From Apodemus sylvaticus (lineage: Eukaryota > Chordata > Mammalia > Rodentia > Muridae): a stretch of 64,000 nt of DNA. Made by a program: the position numbers and the translations under genes. Each line of letters starts with the position of its first letter. Position 1 is the first letter of the stretch. The stretch lies in NCBI RefSeq assembly GCF_947179515.1, contig NC_067477.1:74394644-74458643 (forward strand), read 5' to 3'. The notes under the pieces were generated by a model. That model had not been told where the DNA came from. It saw only the letters and a program-made list of their open reading frames with translations, and did not search any database. Positions 45,283 to 56,907 of the stretch are shown here, one piece after another.

Positions 45283-47022
45283 AGTCTTCCTCTGAAGAAG
45301 GAAATGGAAGAAGACCTCAAAAAATGGGAAAACCTCCCATGCTCATGGATCGGTAGAATCAATATGGTTAAAATGGCCATTTTGCCTAAAGCACTATACA
45401 GATTCAATGCAATACCCATCAAAATCCCAACTCAATTCTTCACAGAGTTAGAAAGAGCAATTATCAAATTCATCTGGAACAACAAAAAACCCAGGATAGC
45501 TAAAACTATTCTCAGCAACAAAAGAAAATCTGGGGGAATCAGTATCCCTGACCTCAAGCAATACTACAGAGCAATAGTGTTTAAAACTGCATGGTATTGG
45601 TACAGTGACAGGCAGGAGGATCAATGGAACAGGATTGAAGATCCAGAAATGAACCCACACACCTATGGCCACTTGATCCTCGACAAAGAGGCTGAAAACA
45701 TCCAATGGAAAAAAGATAGCCTTTTCAACAAATGGTGCTGGTTCAACTGGAGGTCAGCATGCAGAAGAACGCGAATTGATTCATCCTTGTCTCCTTGTAC
45801 TAAGCTCAAATCCAAATGGATCAAGGACCTCCACATAAAGCCAGACACTCTGAGGCTAATAGAAAAGAAACTGGGGAAGACCCTTGAGGACATCGGTACA
45901 GGGAGAAAGTTTCTGAACAGAACACCAATAGCGTATGCTCTAAGAGCAAGAATTGACAAATGGGACCTCATAAGGTTACAGAGTTTCTGTAAGGCAAAGG
46001 ACACCATCAAGAGGACAGATCGGCAACCAACAAATTGGGAAAAGATCTTCACCAATCCTACATCAGATAGAAGGATAATATCCAATATATATAAAGAACT
46101 CAAGAAGTTAGACTCCAGAAAACCAAACAACCCTATTAAAAAATGGGGTACAGAGTTAAACAAAGAATTCTCACCTGAAGAACTTCAGATGGCGGAGAAG
46201 CATCTTAAAAAATGCTCAACTTCATTAGTCATTAGGGAAATGCAAATCAAAACAACCCTAAGATTTCATCTTACACCAGTCAGAATGGCTAAGATTAAAA
46301 ATTCAAGAGACAGCAGGTGTTGGAGAGGGTGTGGAGAAAGAGGAACACTCCTCCACTGCTGGTGGGGTTGCAAATTGGTACAACCACTCTGGAAAGCAGT
46401 CTGGCGGTTCCTCCGAAAACTGGGCACCTCATTTCCAGAAGATCCTGCTATACCACTCCTGGGCATATACCCAGAGGATTCCCCACCATGTAATAAGGAT
46501 ACATGCTCTACTATGTTCATAGCAGCCCTATTTATAATTGCCAGATGCTGGAAAGAACCCAGGTATCCCTCAACAGAAGAGTGGATGCAAAAAATGTGGT
46601 ATATCTACACAATGGAGTACTATTCGGCCATTAGAAACAATGAATTCATGAAATTCTTAGGCAAATGGATGGAGCTAGAGAACATCATACTAAGTGAGGT
46701 AACCCAGACTCAAAAGGTGAATCATGGTATGCACTCACTAATAAGTGGTTATTAACCTAGAAAACTGGAATACCCAAAACATAATCCACACATCAAATGA
46801 GATACAAGAAGAAAGGAGGAGTGGTCCCTGGTTCTGGAAAGACTCAGTGAAACAGTATTCGGCAAAACCAGAACGGGGAACTGGGAAGGGGTGGGAGGGA
46901 GGACAGGGGAAGAGAAGGGGGCTTACGGGACTTTCGAGAGTGGGGAGGGCTAGAAAAGGGAAAATCATTTGAAATGTTAATAAATTATATCGAATAAAAA
47001 AAAAGAAAAAAAAGAAAAAAAA
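45283..47022 (+). mobile_element. Young-looking 5'-truncated L1
   Basis: ORF2 sequence starts at 'ctctgaagaaggaaatggaa' and runs to its natural stop at 46756-46758. A rat-type 3' UTR follows ('actcagtgaaacagtattcg', 'gactttcgagag', 'tcatttgaaatgttaataaa') and the tail 'ttatatcgaataaaa' with a long A-rich run to 47022. The ORF2 part has no stops or frameshifts, making this the least decayed L1 in the window. No target-site duplication was found. Confidence 0.95.
45304..46755 (+). pseudogene. L1 ORF2 C-terminal reading frame, open for 483 codons
   Basis: The frame starts at an internal Met of ORF2 and remains open to the normal C-terminus SLISGY. It covers the region after the RT domain and includes the Cys/His motif C-x3-C-x7-H-x4-C (residues 339, 343, 351, 356 of this frame; nt about 46318-46371), which is needed for L1 ribonucleoprotein function. 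Endonuclease and RT are missing because of 5' truncation, so the copy cannot move. No promoter is evident, and it is probably not translated. Confidence 0.92.
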
Positions 47023-47024
47023 AG

Positions 47025-47600
47025 TTCTATTCTTCAGGGAAGCTTTTTACACAGGAAGGTAAACAATTTGAAATAATTCTAGGAAGTTCCTGAAACTGAC
47101 CAGCATCCTCCTCAGACACCACCCTTCCCTCGCCACACTGTAAGCTATAAAAGCTGTAAAGAAGTCTCTCAGACAACAGAAGTTACAAAGAATGCTCTGA
47201 GACAAGACCAGCTGCTGGGAACAAGAAAAATCCAGCTAAGCTTCTGGTTAAAATTTAGACCAGTTAAGGCACCTAGAAAGTATACTCTCCAGCATGTTAA
47301 CCTGCCTGAAGGTTTTACAGTGTGCTCCATGTACCCAGAAGTCCACTAAAACAGGAAATCTAAGCCAGCTATTACAATCTCTGAAAACAACGAGAGAAAA
47401 CAGAAAATCAAGGCGCTAAAGACCCATCCAATAAAGACTAACCAAGATATCAGCACCTAAACATATTATCATTCCTTTGCAATGGCAGCTAGCTCAAGCC
47501 ATTTCTGCTCCTATAAATAATCACTCACTCATATTCTGTAAGTAATTTCAATAATATTCAATTTGGACTTTGGTTGTATCCAGATTTTGATTTGTCATGA
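47025..47600. other. Candidate LTR-like sequence
   Basis: Moderately GC-rich relative to its flanks, with a TATA-like 'agctataaaagctg' near 47144 and 'ccaataaagactaacc' near 47428. That order, TATA then AATAAA about 280 bp on, suits an LTR. No TG/CA termini or family could be fixed. Confidence 0.3.
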
Positions 47601-47604
47601 GCTC

Positions 47605-48800
47605 CTATCTAAGGCAAATAATCAAGTATTTTGCTTCTTTCCAGGAAGAGTTTTGTTACACAACAATAAGGCAGAAAGCTGCCATGTAGTCTAATATATA
47701 TGAGGTGCACTTACTGACAGTTGGTTACCAGTGATCTGGAGCTTAACAGGGTTTTCTCACAAGGCAAGCAGTGGGAACAGTAGTTAAGCCAATATGTTGG
47801 GGGCGCCTGTGGATTGTCCAATGTCACTGGGTTGATGAATAAGGCTAATTGCTGGTTACCTGATATCTGGACCCTGAGAGATTTGGACAAGTGCATAGTA
47901 GATTTGGGATATTGGACCTAGAAAAAACAGTGGTTTGGCGTGTAAACATCAGTAAGTTGTTCTAAAAGAGGTCACTACCATCTTCTAGCTAGAAAACAAA
48001 TTTGTGAATTACAATGAAATGACACTCCTTCACAAGGCATATATTTTCTCTGAGGAAGAATGAATGTATTTATGCCACTTTAGCACTTAGTGAATAATTT
48101 GACATTGGACTCTAGTATATAATTATGCAGTCTCCAACAGAACAGTTTTCTCTGATGTAGAGTGAATTCTCTTTTGTGAGCCTCCTATAATTCACCCGTT
48201 TCAGGCTTTTCCTTTCAATTGATATGTTGGAAATGCAGCAACTACACCATGAAATTCTTCAGTTTGCTTTTGCTGACTCCAGCCCCTCTGTGCACTTGAC
48301 CTCTTTTTCCTTTCTCTTATCACCTGTAAACAATCAGCACTCTGGCAAGTTTTGATCCCAGGCAGTTTTAATTACTTTGGCAAGACTATAGATGGTTTTG
48401 CATTCTATCACCAGGAGGTAGGTGTCTGACTGCTAATTTTGCTGGATTGCACCATCATCTTTTCTTGGATGGATTTGCTTTCCACCACCTTCCCACACAG
48501 TCCTCCCAACCGCCAACCATCTTTTCATCTTATCTTGATCCTGCCCAATGCTGGACTACTATCAATGTTTGTGAATTTTTTTGAATATTGACCCAAAATA
48601 CACATTTGTTGGCTTTGCTCTATTCTGTGATTTCCTAACTCGTGCAAAACAGTGCTAAAACCTCAATAAAAATTAATTAACAACAGCTTTCTTTCTTTAA
48701 TTTACTCTGTATTGCATTTGTTTTCCTGGATAACATGATTTTTAGAGTTGTAATTTGTATTGTACTGTTTAATGATTATACAAAACATACCTTGATGATT
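47605..48800. other. Intergenic, no recognised feature
   Basis: No gene or named repeat supported. Confidence 0.5.
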
Positions 48801-48804
48801 TAGG

Positions 48805-48926
48805 AACCTTTGGTGACCTAGAACTGGAGTTACAGAGAGATGTTGACCACCATGTGGAATGTGGGAATGGAATACAGCACCTCAGTAAGCATAGCATGCT
48901 TAACTGATGAGCCATCTCTCCAACCT
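48805..48926 (-). mobile_element. B2/B3-family SINE fragment, antisense
   Basis: 'gacctagaactggagttaca', 'gaccaccatgtggaatgtgg' and 'gatgagccatctctccaacc' are the reverse complement of a B3-type SINE head and body. It is truncated and diverged. Confidence 0.75.
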
Positions 48927-49087
48927 CTGATTTTTTTAAAACATTAGCACACTGTTAGTATATTTTAATAAACTCTGAGACTTAAATCAGAGTAGCTTTT
49001 AACATTTTTCATTTATCATCTTGTTTATAAAATAACCAGAAATTGGAAAAATTAAACATTTTAAAAAATATATATTTAGGTAACATA

Positions 49088-49133
49088 TTACATTTCAGAG
49101 ACATAAATACTTACATTTCAGAGACATAAATAC
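49088..49133 (+). repeat. Exact 23-bp tandem duplication
   Basis: The 23-bp unit ttacatttcagagaca-taaatac occurs twice without mismatch, at 49088-49110 and 49111-49133. Confidence 0.95.
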
Positions 49134-49139
49134 TTCAGG

Positions 49140-50010
49140 AAATATGATTTGAGAAAAAGAAATTATTATTATAATAGGTAATGTTAAAGCATTAACTAAG
49201 GCCAAATTCATTTTCTCAGTGTAGATAACTATGAAAACTATAACAGAGAAATAATTTTTAAAATTTAAAAACAAGCACGTGGAACTGGAATACCCTGAGG
49301 GGAAAAATAGGAAGGTAACCATCATGTCATATTCCTGCTGGTGAACACCTGAAGACAAAGAGTTGGGAGGTGAAATTCCACTGAGGCACAGTAGATCCAC
49401 CAGTTGAAGTTATAGGATTTTGAGTTTAAGACACATCCATGCAAAAAAGATGCAACCAAAGAAACACCTCTTGTGTGAACTGCCATATAAGAAGGCACTC
49501 ACTCACATATGGAAGCAGAGATGAGAAATACCAGGAAAGTTTTGTATGTGCCATTATCTGAGCTTCTCAATAGGTAAGTGTTTCTGTTGAATCCAGATGG
49601 AATGAAGAATCTTCATCAGGTACTGCAGACAATTAATGAAGAACTCAAAAATATTTCACATTAAAGAAGAACTAAACATTGTCGATAAAGAAGTCAAAGT
49701 TAAAAGTGAATGATCAAATAAATTCACAATTTAGTGATATGACAGAAAAAGCATTAATATATAGTGTTATATTATAAAAAGAGTGTTTAAAGAAGAAAAC
49801 ATGCACAATAGCAAGCATTTATTAAAAATTTCAACAAAAATATTACACTCTATAAGGAAATTACAAGATGTCACAACAACAACAGAAACAAGTAGTAATC
49901 ATCAGATTCAAAGAGAAAAGAATTTACACATCTTGTTGAAACTGGAATTCATATATCCAGAGATCTTAAACAGCCCCAAACAAGAGACTCATAAACCAAT
50001 CCATTATGGC
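49140..50010. other. Intergenic, no recognised feature
   Basis: A-rich sequence. The 107-codon open frame at 49783-50106 runs into an Asn repeat coded by (AAT)n and has no other feature. Confidence 0.5.
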
Positions 50011-50013
50011 AAA

Positions 50014-50049
<36 letters not shown>
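50014..50049. repeat. (AAT)n microsatellite
   Basis: About twelve perfect AAT units. Confidence 0.97.
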
Positions 50050-50640
50050 CAAGTTGCTTGTAGGGAGCTGAGCTGTGCACAGGCAGCCTGGTCCCAGGAG
50101 GAATAAAGACTTTGAACTCCTGGAGACCTGGTAGGTGGGGCTCCCAAGTAAATGGGACAGAAGGAGTTCGATCACTACCCCTGGTCTCCCCTGCCCCCTG
50201 TCACAGTTACAACCCTCACAACCCTCCTCAGGAGAGGTGTGTGGCTATCAGTCACATAGGAGCAGCACCATGCCTTCCCATAAGTAAATAAGTTTTCCCC
50301 TGGCCCTCAGTTACAGTCAATGAGAAATACCGACTGTCAAACCCTGAATCTACCCAAAACTGTATAGAATTCCTTTTCAGGGAATTAAAGAGGTACAAGA
50401 ACTACTCTGTCCTCTGCTCTCCAGAAACACCACCAGCAGGTGGTGCTGCAATCCTCCCTGGCTAGCAGCCCTCTGTTGTTCCACCAGACCTGACTCAGCA
50501 CAGAGCTACCTGGGTAATCAAGATGGTAGCACAGGGAAGACTGAGGCAGAACCAGTGGTGGCAGCAGGAGACTTCCAGACCTGCTCATCCCCTCTCCCCT
50601 CTGCCAGAACTCTCTGCACTCAAGGCCCACAGCTGCTTAA
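50050..50640. other. GC-richer block of unknown identity
   Basis: Distinctly GC-richer than the flanks, without open frames beyond 81 codons or known repeat landmarks. It starts immediately after (AAT)n. An ancient LTR or an L1 5' UTR of an older family are possibilities I cannot support further. Confidence 0.3.
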
Positions 50641-50925
50641 ATCGGACAAAAAGAGAAAATGTAAACGACCCAAAGAAAGACATACATACTTAAACTGATA
50701 ACCTTGGGAGAATAACATAGACTTCCAATTTCCTCTATTAGTTAAACATATAGAATGGTACCTGTCTTCCTCTACTATACCAAACCACTCCAAATGTCAA
50801 AAATTGATGTGTCTAGTCTGATTAGTTTTCCTACAACCTTGCCTTTCTATAACCATGGTAAGTCTGAGGATCAGCTTCTATCCAAAGTAGGTGCACCCTA
50901 CATGCTTTGCTACTGCTCTCTCAGT

Positions 50926-51130
50926 GTCCCTCTCCCTCTCTCCCCCAGCCCTCCCCATTCTCTCCCTCCCCCCTCTCTCCCCCTCCTTTCCCTCTCTCCT
51001 TCCCCTCCCCTTCCCTCCCCCCTTCCCCTCTCCCTTTCCTCTTTCCTTCTCCCTCTCCTCTCTCTCTCTCTGTTACACACACACCCACACACACACAGAA
51101 ACACACACACACACACACACACAGAGAGAG

Positions 51131-51188
<58 letters not shown>
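50926..51188. repeat. Compound tract: pyrimidine (CT), (AC)n, purine (GA/GAAA)n
   Basis: 50926-51072 is nearly pure C/T, 51075-51121 is AC dinucleotides with small breaks, and 51122-51188 is GA and GAAA units. CT and GA arms flank the AC centre and can pair with each other. The long open frames of both strands across this tract are artefacts. Confidence 0.97.
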
Positions 51189-51389
51189 CAAACTCAAAAT
51201 GTCAAAGCCAGTTTTGGTTGCTCTCTTTTTTAGTGAAGTCTCTGCAACCTAACCATTCCCAATCCAGGTTGAGAGCTTTAGTTTTGAAGCCATTGTGTTC
51301 GTTATGCCTTATGAATTCCTAAAAACCTCAACTTCCAATGCCTGTTGCAGTCTCGAAGTCTAGTTCTGGCCGGCACCTGTGCACTAGAC

Positions 51390-52440
51390 TTATTCTGGGG
51401 AGTACTCTAAAACCAAGCTCAAATGCACAATGTTTACACTACAAGAAATAGCCTAGGTAGCACACTGGAGGAAAAAAGGTGTATCTTGAACAATTGGGCA
51501 AACTAGAATAAAACTCAGTCTATATTATTATCCTGCACAAAAATCAACACCAAATATATGAAAAAACTTAATGTAAAATCTGAAATTCTAAAACTAGTGG
51601 AAGAAAATACAAGCACTGCCCTAAAAGGCAGAGGTGTAGGAAAGAACTTTCTAAATGGGACTGTTATTTACAGGACCAACTTTTGACAAATGAGACTTCA
51701 TAAAACCAAAAAAGTTTCTGTACAACTATAAAATCTTCAATGAACTCAGTTCAGTGAAGAGGAGATTCACAGAGGTAAAGAGAATCTTTGCCAACTGTGT
51801 CTTATGTGGCAGATGATTGTTATGCAAAACATACAAAGAACTCAAAGATAAAGAATAAAATAAACAACCCAATTAAAACTGGGCTGTGAATCTGAATATG
51901 ATGGGCTTTTACAATAACAAACAAAACTGGTGAAAGAATAGCTTCAGAAGTGTTCAACATCCACATTAGCAATTTGTGAAATGAAAACAAATGCTAGTGA
52001 AATTGTAGGAAAAGAAGAATCATCATTCACTGTTGAAGGGATTGAAAACTAGTAAAGTCACTCTGTAAACCAGTATGGGAAATGTTCAACAAATTACGAA
52101 TAAGAATACTACGTAGCCTAGCTATTTAACTCTTCAAAATATGACCAAAGGATACAGTATTCTATTCAAATGATGCTTGGACAAATATGTTCATTGTTAC
52201 TCTAGTCACAATAGCTATGAAATGGAAGCAACCTAAATGCACAACAGTTAATGAGTCAATAATAAAAATATGTTACATGTAGGGAAGGTATTCTTTTAAT
52301 TTGAAAAGAAGGAAATAATAATTCCTTCAGATAAATGGAACTGGAAAATATTACACAGAGTAAAATAACAGACGCAGAAAAATAAACACCATATATTTGT
52401 ATACTAGAAGAAGGACTGAATCAATAAGTTATTCCCAGTA
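51390..52440 (+). mobile_element. Ancient L1 ORF2 3' part
   Basis: Faint but ordered ORF2 landmarks: 'actagtggaagaaaatacaa', 'acaaatgagacttcataaaa', 'aaaaagtttctgtaca', 'aacaacccaattaaaa', 'gcaatttgtgaaatgaaaac', 'catcattcactgttg', 'tctagtcacaatagctatga' and 'gataaatggaactggaaaat'. Many indels and stops; it is older than the murine-specific L1s. Confidence 0.75.
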
Positions 52441-52444
52441 GTAC

Positions 52445-53988
52445 AATAGATGTACTCTTATCTTCACAGAACTAAGAATATTTTAACTGGACTTAAGGCC
52501 CACTTAATGGGAGTCAATCCGTGTCTGGTACTGTAAACCTAGTCACTCTACACGGCCTGTGAGGCACAGATGCTGCCATTTTGCACAGTTAACACAGTTT
52601 CTGACTTCTCTAATATCTTACTCCTGTATATGGTCAAGTATAGCTTGAACTCATCGTAAAATAAGTTTCATTTTACAGGAGATGGAAACAGCTACAAAGA
52701 TCCAGCACTGGTTAAAATGAAGAGACATAGTACCCAGGATGTATCTTCACCTAATTGATATGTATGCTAAGTAACCTTTACACACAAGGCATATGAAGCA
52801 TCTCTGAACAGGGAGGGTAGATTGTAAGAATCAGAGAAATATGACGCTCACTATTAGTTAATGTCCCCTAGATATACCAAGGAGCATGCACCCATCAACT
52901 TTTAAAATAGGGTTATCCAAAGTAGGATGGCACAATGACACCAACTGACGTGATGATGGAGAAAATTTCATAAAAACCTGCTTTTAGACAAAAAGTTATC
53001 CATAGTGATGGCTGCTGAGAAAAGAAGAACCACTTGTTTATACATGAGCTCTCAGACAGATTTTTCTGTTTCCAATTTAGCAACTTTAGAAGAATGTACA
53101 TATAAACAATGTTAAATGGAATCATTAGTTTACGTCTATACACACAAATGTATAGATAGTCATTGATATATGTATATTTAACATTAATATCTTAAAAATA
53201 CATGTGAAAATATAGGGTTGCAAAAGTGTTGTAGATGCAGGTCTCAAATATAATGTTCTCAAAATATAAAGTGGTAACAGTTTGTAAATTATGCTGAATA
53301 AAATACAAACAATACACATTTATTCTAATATGACTTAAAGGTGTTTGTGACTTTGTAAATATGAGATATACATAAAAATATGATACTCCAAAAACCTGGC
53401 CTAAGTATCAGTAAATACCTAAATAATTTATAGGGGAAACCCTTCATTCTTTATAAAGACACAAAAAACAAATTGTGGTAGAAAATCATTTGTTGTGAAA
53501 ACTCACAGCAATTTTCCCCATAAAATATTTATTTTCTATCAGCAATAGGGCAAAACCAAATAAGTTTGATGTTATTTTTGTAGAACACACATGTGTATTT
53601 TTATAATTGCAATTAAATAATAATGTTGTGTCTCAATAGAAATTTATAAACTGAAGCAGATAACCTCACATTCAAGTATTGGATATTATGTGTATCTTCA
53701 GGCTTCAAGTGTTTCCTGATTGATGGCAGAATGGAAACAGCAATCTCTAAGTCAGATAATTTATAAGTCCAATTTTTTTGAAATGGTTCTGTGTATGTGT
53801 AATATGGTAAAATACACATAGAGCTAGAAAATTAACGAGATTGTGATTTTATCTTCTTCAGGTGCCATTTAAAGGATGATCTCAGGAAGGTGAGGGTCAT
53901 TTTTATTTATTCATAAATACACATTTCCACTGATGCTGCCCATGAAAACTCGACTTTAAAACAAGCATCATGCTTATATTTGTTAGAC
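52445..53988. other. Intergenic, no recognised feature
   Basis: AT-rich single-copy-looking sequence. Part of 52445-52640 could be the 3' UTR of the preceding old L1, but I cannot confirm it. Confidence 0.45.
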
Positions 53989-53990
53989 TA

Positions 53991-54297
53991 TGTGATGCAA
54001 TCCCGTAGCAATCCCACCAGCCACAGGTCTCACAAGGAAGATTTAATTGGCAGAGGCAGCCTCTAGAGGGGTATGAGAGGGCAAAAGAAGAGAAGGGGCT
54101 GTGGACCCAGGAGATGAGTTTTTTTTTTATCTGGGCTGTGACACATGTGACATATGAGCAAAGGGCTGTGCTGGCATGTGCCATAAGAAGGGACACAGGA
54201 GTGGTGCTTTCGCCTGTAGATGACAGGTCTTGTCATTGGGTCTGGGAGCTGGCTATAAAGAGCTTCAGGCTGTTCACAGGTGCACCTGATGCTAACA
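53991..54297 (-). mobile_element. Endogenous retrovirus 3' LTR, antisense
   Basis: Read on the minus strand it begins TGTTAGC and ends GCATCACA, giving TG...CA termini over 307 bp. It has a TATA-like ctttatagcc and, about 190 bp later, an AATTAAA polyadenylation-like signal before 'cttccttgtgagacctgtgg'. A purine-rich tract immediately precedes its TG end (54298-54314), as expected for the 3' LTR of a provirus. An env remnant lies upstream on the same strand. Confidence 0.7.
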
Positions 54298-54314
54298 TTC
54301 TTCTCTTTTTCTTA
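54298..54314 (-). promoter_or_regulatory. Retroviral polypurine tract
   Basis: The minus strand reads taagaaaaagagaagaa directly against the LTR start TGTTAG. Such a tract primes plus-strand DNA synthesis in retroviruses. Position and composition fit exactly, which supports calling 53991-54297 a 3' LTR. Confidence 0.7.
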
Positions 54315-54599
54315 TTATAAAGAGACTAAGTGGGGTGGGAGCATGGGTGAGGCAGGAATAGTGGTGTTAGATCTTTTTAACTGCTTTCTGCTCAGTATGG
54401 GTGTCATCAGTTTTGGGAATAGGAGACCATCACGATCAGGGCTCATTCAGTAGTCATTGTAGACATGCTTCATAACCCTGTACGTGAAAGTGATTGTTTG
54501 GTTATACATTTTTTGAATTTGTAGGTGGAGGACTGGAGAGACAGGAGCAAATCGTAAAGCCAAATAAATGAAGAGAATGGGTGTTAGGAAATTCAGAGT

Positions 54600-56250
54600 C
54601 TGTTTCCATACATGTTTTTGGAAACCTAGGAATTAGAGACCTCACATGGTTCCCTGTGGTTTTGGATGTCTGATTGTAGCTGCTAGATTTGTTCCTCACT
54701 TTCCCAGATTCTTTGACATGGGAGCATCATTCTTCTTGGAGAAAAAGGCAAAGGTCACCTTCTTTAGCTGTAAGAACATGTAGTCCCAGTCAGTTCTGAA
54801 GCACCACTATTGGCAGCGAATCAATCTGCCTTTGGAGGGAGAGCATGTTTCGAGTCACCTCCTGAAGACCATTGCCAAGCAGGGAAGAGAACCATTAACA
54901 TAAGATTAGCAAGGTAGCTAGCCGTGCCATTCCAGTACCAACACCTATAGTTGTTCTCACAGCAACCAGGAATGGCACTATTTCAACTGCCCTCTTGTTA
55001 TGTTCGGCAAATATCGTGTCTAAAACGGATTAGTAGAGCCTCTTTTCCATGGATTACTTCTAATTCAGAGAAAATGAACATCATGTGCAAACTCCTGACC
55101 AGCGGGCAGGTAGACAGTTATATCCCTGACTGTCACAGAGAATTGACCTGTTCTGTACTGTAGGGCACAGTGACAGAGATGAGATATCAAGGTTTATATG
55201 GTTCTTTTGCAGTCTAGGGCGCTTAGTGTTCCTATAGAAGGTGTCCCAGATGTCTAAACAGTCTGCCATGCCAAAGAGAGTGAGAGAAAAGGTATGGGGA
55301 CTAGGCAACACCAGATCTGTAGCAGCTGATGAACAGTGAGGTGAGGCTGCTTGTCAGGGCGACAGGAGATGTGCAGTGGCAATTGTGAGTTAGACCCAGT
55401 GGGCATGCATAGCCAGCAATCTTGATGCAACCTGGTTGAGTATCATTAAGAAATTGGTAGACTGAGGTCAGGGTCTGAAGCCGAGATGAGTGCCATTCAT
55501 AGGTAAGTGCCATTCATAAGGGGCATGTCAAGGAAGTAAGGATCTTAGAGGAGTATTTGATTACTTCTATTTTTCTGATTCCTAGAGTTTAGATATTTTC
55601 TCTGGATGTGAATAGCATTTACTGGGTTCCCAGATTGGGTTTCTATAGTGGATTTACCAACAACAACTGTTTCCCACCTGGGATTCCATGAGTCTTGAAT
55701 ATAGAAAAAGAGAGTACTGCATAGTTGCTAGAAGTGATTGGTCCTCAATCCTAACATATGTACCTGGTGAGACACTATGGGCAGCCCCCATATTTGTCTG
55801 GCCATTTTTACAATCATCTTCTTGTCTTGTCAAAACAAAGGGGTCATAATATTTAGATGAAATGTAGGATATAATGATGACAGCAATTTGGATTGACTCC
55901 TGGTATCTGGCTATGGAGCAGTTTCCTGACCCTATTTGGAAAGACTGTTTGCTATCAGTGGGGTTTTCTTGTACCTCAAACCTCCAGACATAAGGATTAT
56001 CCTGGATGGAAATGGACAGCAGGGGAAGGAGGAAAAATCCCATATCTACTCCAGTGATATCAAGTGCAGCTGCTGGAGTGGGTCTCTTTTCTGGGACTGG
56101 GGACAAGGAGGATGTTTTCAACATCTTCTGGAGCTTAAGAAAGCAGCGTCCTGTAGAAAGTGGAAAGAAGTGTAAAAGGATTAGCCACAATAGGATGGAG
56201 AGGAACCACTGCAGAATTAATGAACCTGAGATCTTGAACAGGGTGATAGC
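54600..56250 (-). pseudogene. Endogenous retroviral env remnant, antisense
   Basis: Surface-subunit sequence lies in minus-strand frames at 55654-56190 (178 codons), 55301-55513 and 55081-55311. The last includes LPARWSG, a pattern common near the end of class I surface subunits. A hydrophobic fusion-peptide-like stretch follows at about 54905-54990. Next comes an LQN...EGDLC...C region at about 54720-54800 that matches the transmembrane-subunit C-x6-CC arrangement of gammaretrovirus-like Env. Stop codons interrupt that region and the pieces lie in different frames, so no functional envelope can be made. Class I ERV is my inference. Confidence 0.7.
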
Positions 56251-56266
56251 TTCTGTTAGGTTTCTT

Positions 56267-56416
56267 TTTGGATTTATTTTTTCTAGACAGGGTTTCTCTG
56301 TATAGCCCTGGCTGTCCTGGAACTCACTCTGTAGACCAGACTGGCCTCGAAATCAGAATTTCGCCTGTCTCTGCCTCCCAGAGTGCTGAGATTATAGGAG
56401 TGTGCCACCACTACCC
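56267..56416 (-). mobile_element. B1 SINE, antisense, with perfect 19-bp target duplication
   Basis: The plus strand reads 'tctagacagggtttctctgt', 'atagccctggctgtcctgga', 'ctcactctgtagaccagact' and 'gagtgtgccaccactaccca', a well-preserved reverse-complement B1. Exact copies of agcttctgttaggtttctt flank it at 56248-56266 and 56417-56435. It inserted into the retroviral remnant, so it is younger. Confidence 0.97.
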
Positions 56417-56436
56417 AGCTTCTGTTAGGTTTCTTA

Positions 56437-56718
56437 ACTTCTAGTATAGGTGTTTTAAAGTGGGAAGAGTTAGATGTTTTCTTATTAGGAGATCTGACAT
56501 GACAGGCTTAAGTTCCCTGTGGCTCTGGAGAGAAAGAAGGTATTGAGCTTGGGTGATGTACCTGGTAGGATCCTGTAATTGGATGACAATAGGAGAAGAA
56601 TGTTTAGCAACAGAGGCATTCAAAATATCCCAGAATCGGGGAATCTATGTGAGAGGCTGGCAAAGGAAACAGTATGTTATAATTAGTAGGTGTGTGACTA
56701 GGAGGAGAAGAAAAGGGA
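56437..56718 (-). pseudogene. Probable continuation of the retroviral remnant
   Basis: Sequence to the right of the B1 continues the interrupted element, as the exact B1 target duplication shows. A 60-codon minus-strand frame (56441-56623) has no motif I recognise. It could be the env leader or the end of pol. Confidence 0.4.
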
Positions 56719-56721
56719 CTA

Positions 56722-56872
56722 CTGGCAAGTTTGGGTTCCTGAGAACCAGAGTTCACTTCCTAGCACCTGGATCAGGTGCTCACACTGGATCTTCAGCTCC
56801 AGGGGATCTGACACCTTCTCCTGACTTCTAGTACTACAACACATATGACATACCTTCACAGACACAGATACA

Positions 56873-56907
<35 letters not shown>

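Noticed and set aside
45304..46755. Longest open frame as a host gene
   Set aside because: Its sequence, C-terminal motif and 3' UTR identify it as the C-terminal part of L1 ORF2.
44353..47040. Apparent target duplication 'ctattctt' on both sides of the L1 cluster
   Set aside because: The left copy is itself part of antisense L1 ORF2 sequence ('tcctttgagtatagg' region), and the match outside 8 bp is poor.
50755..51322. 165-, 143- and 108-codon open frames
   Set aside because: They cross the compound CT/AC/GA tract and are produced by low-complexity sequence.
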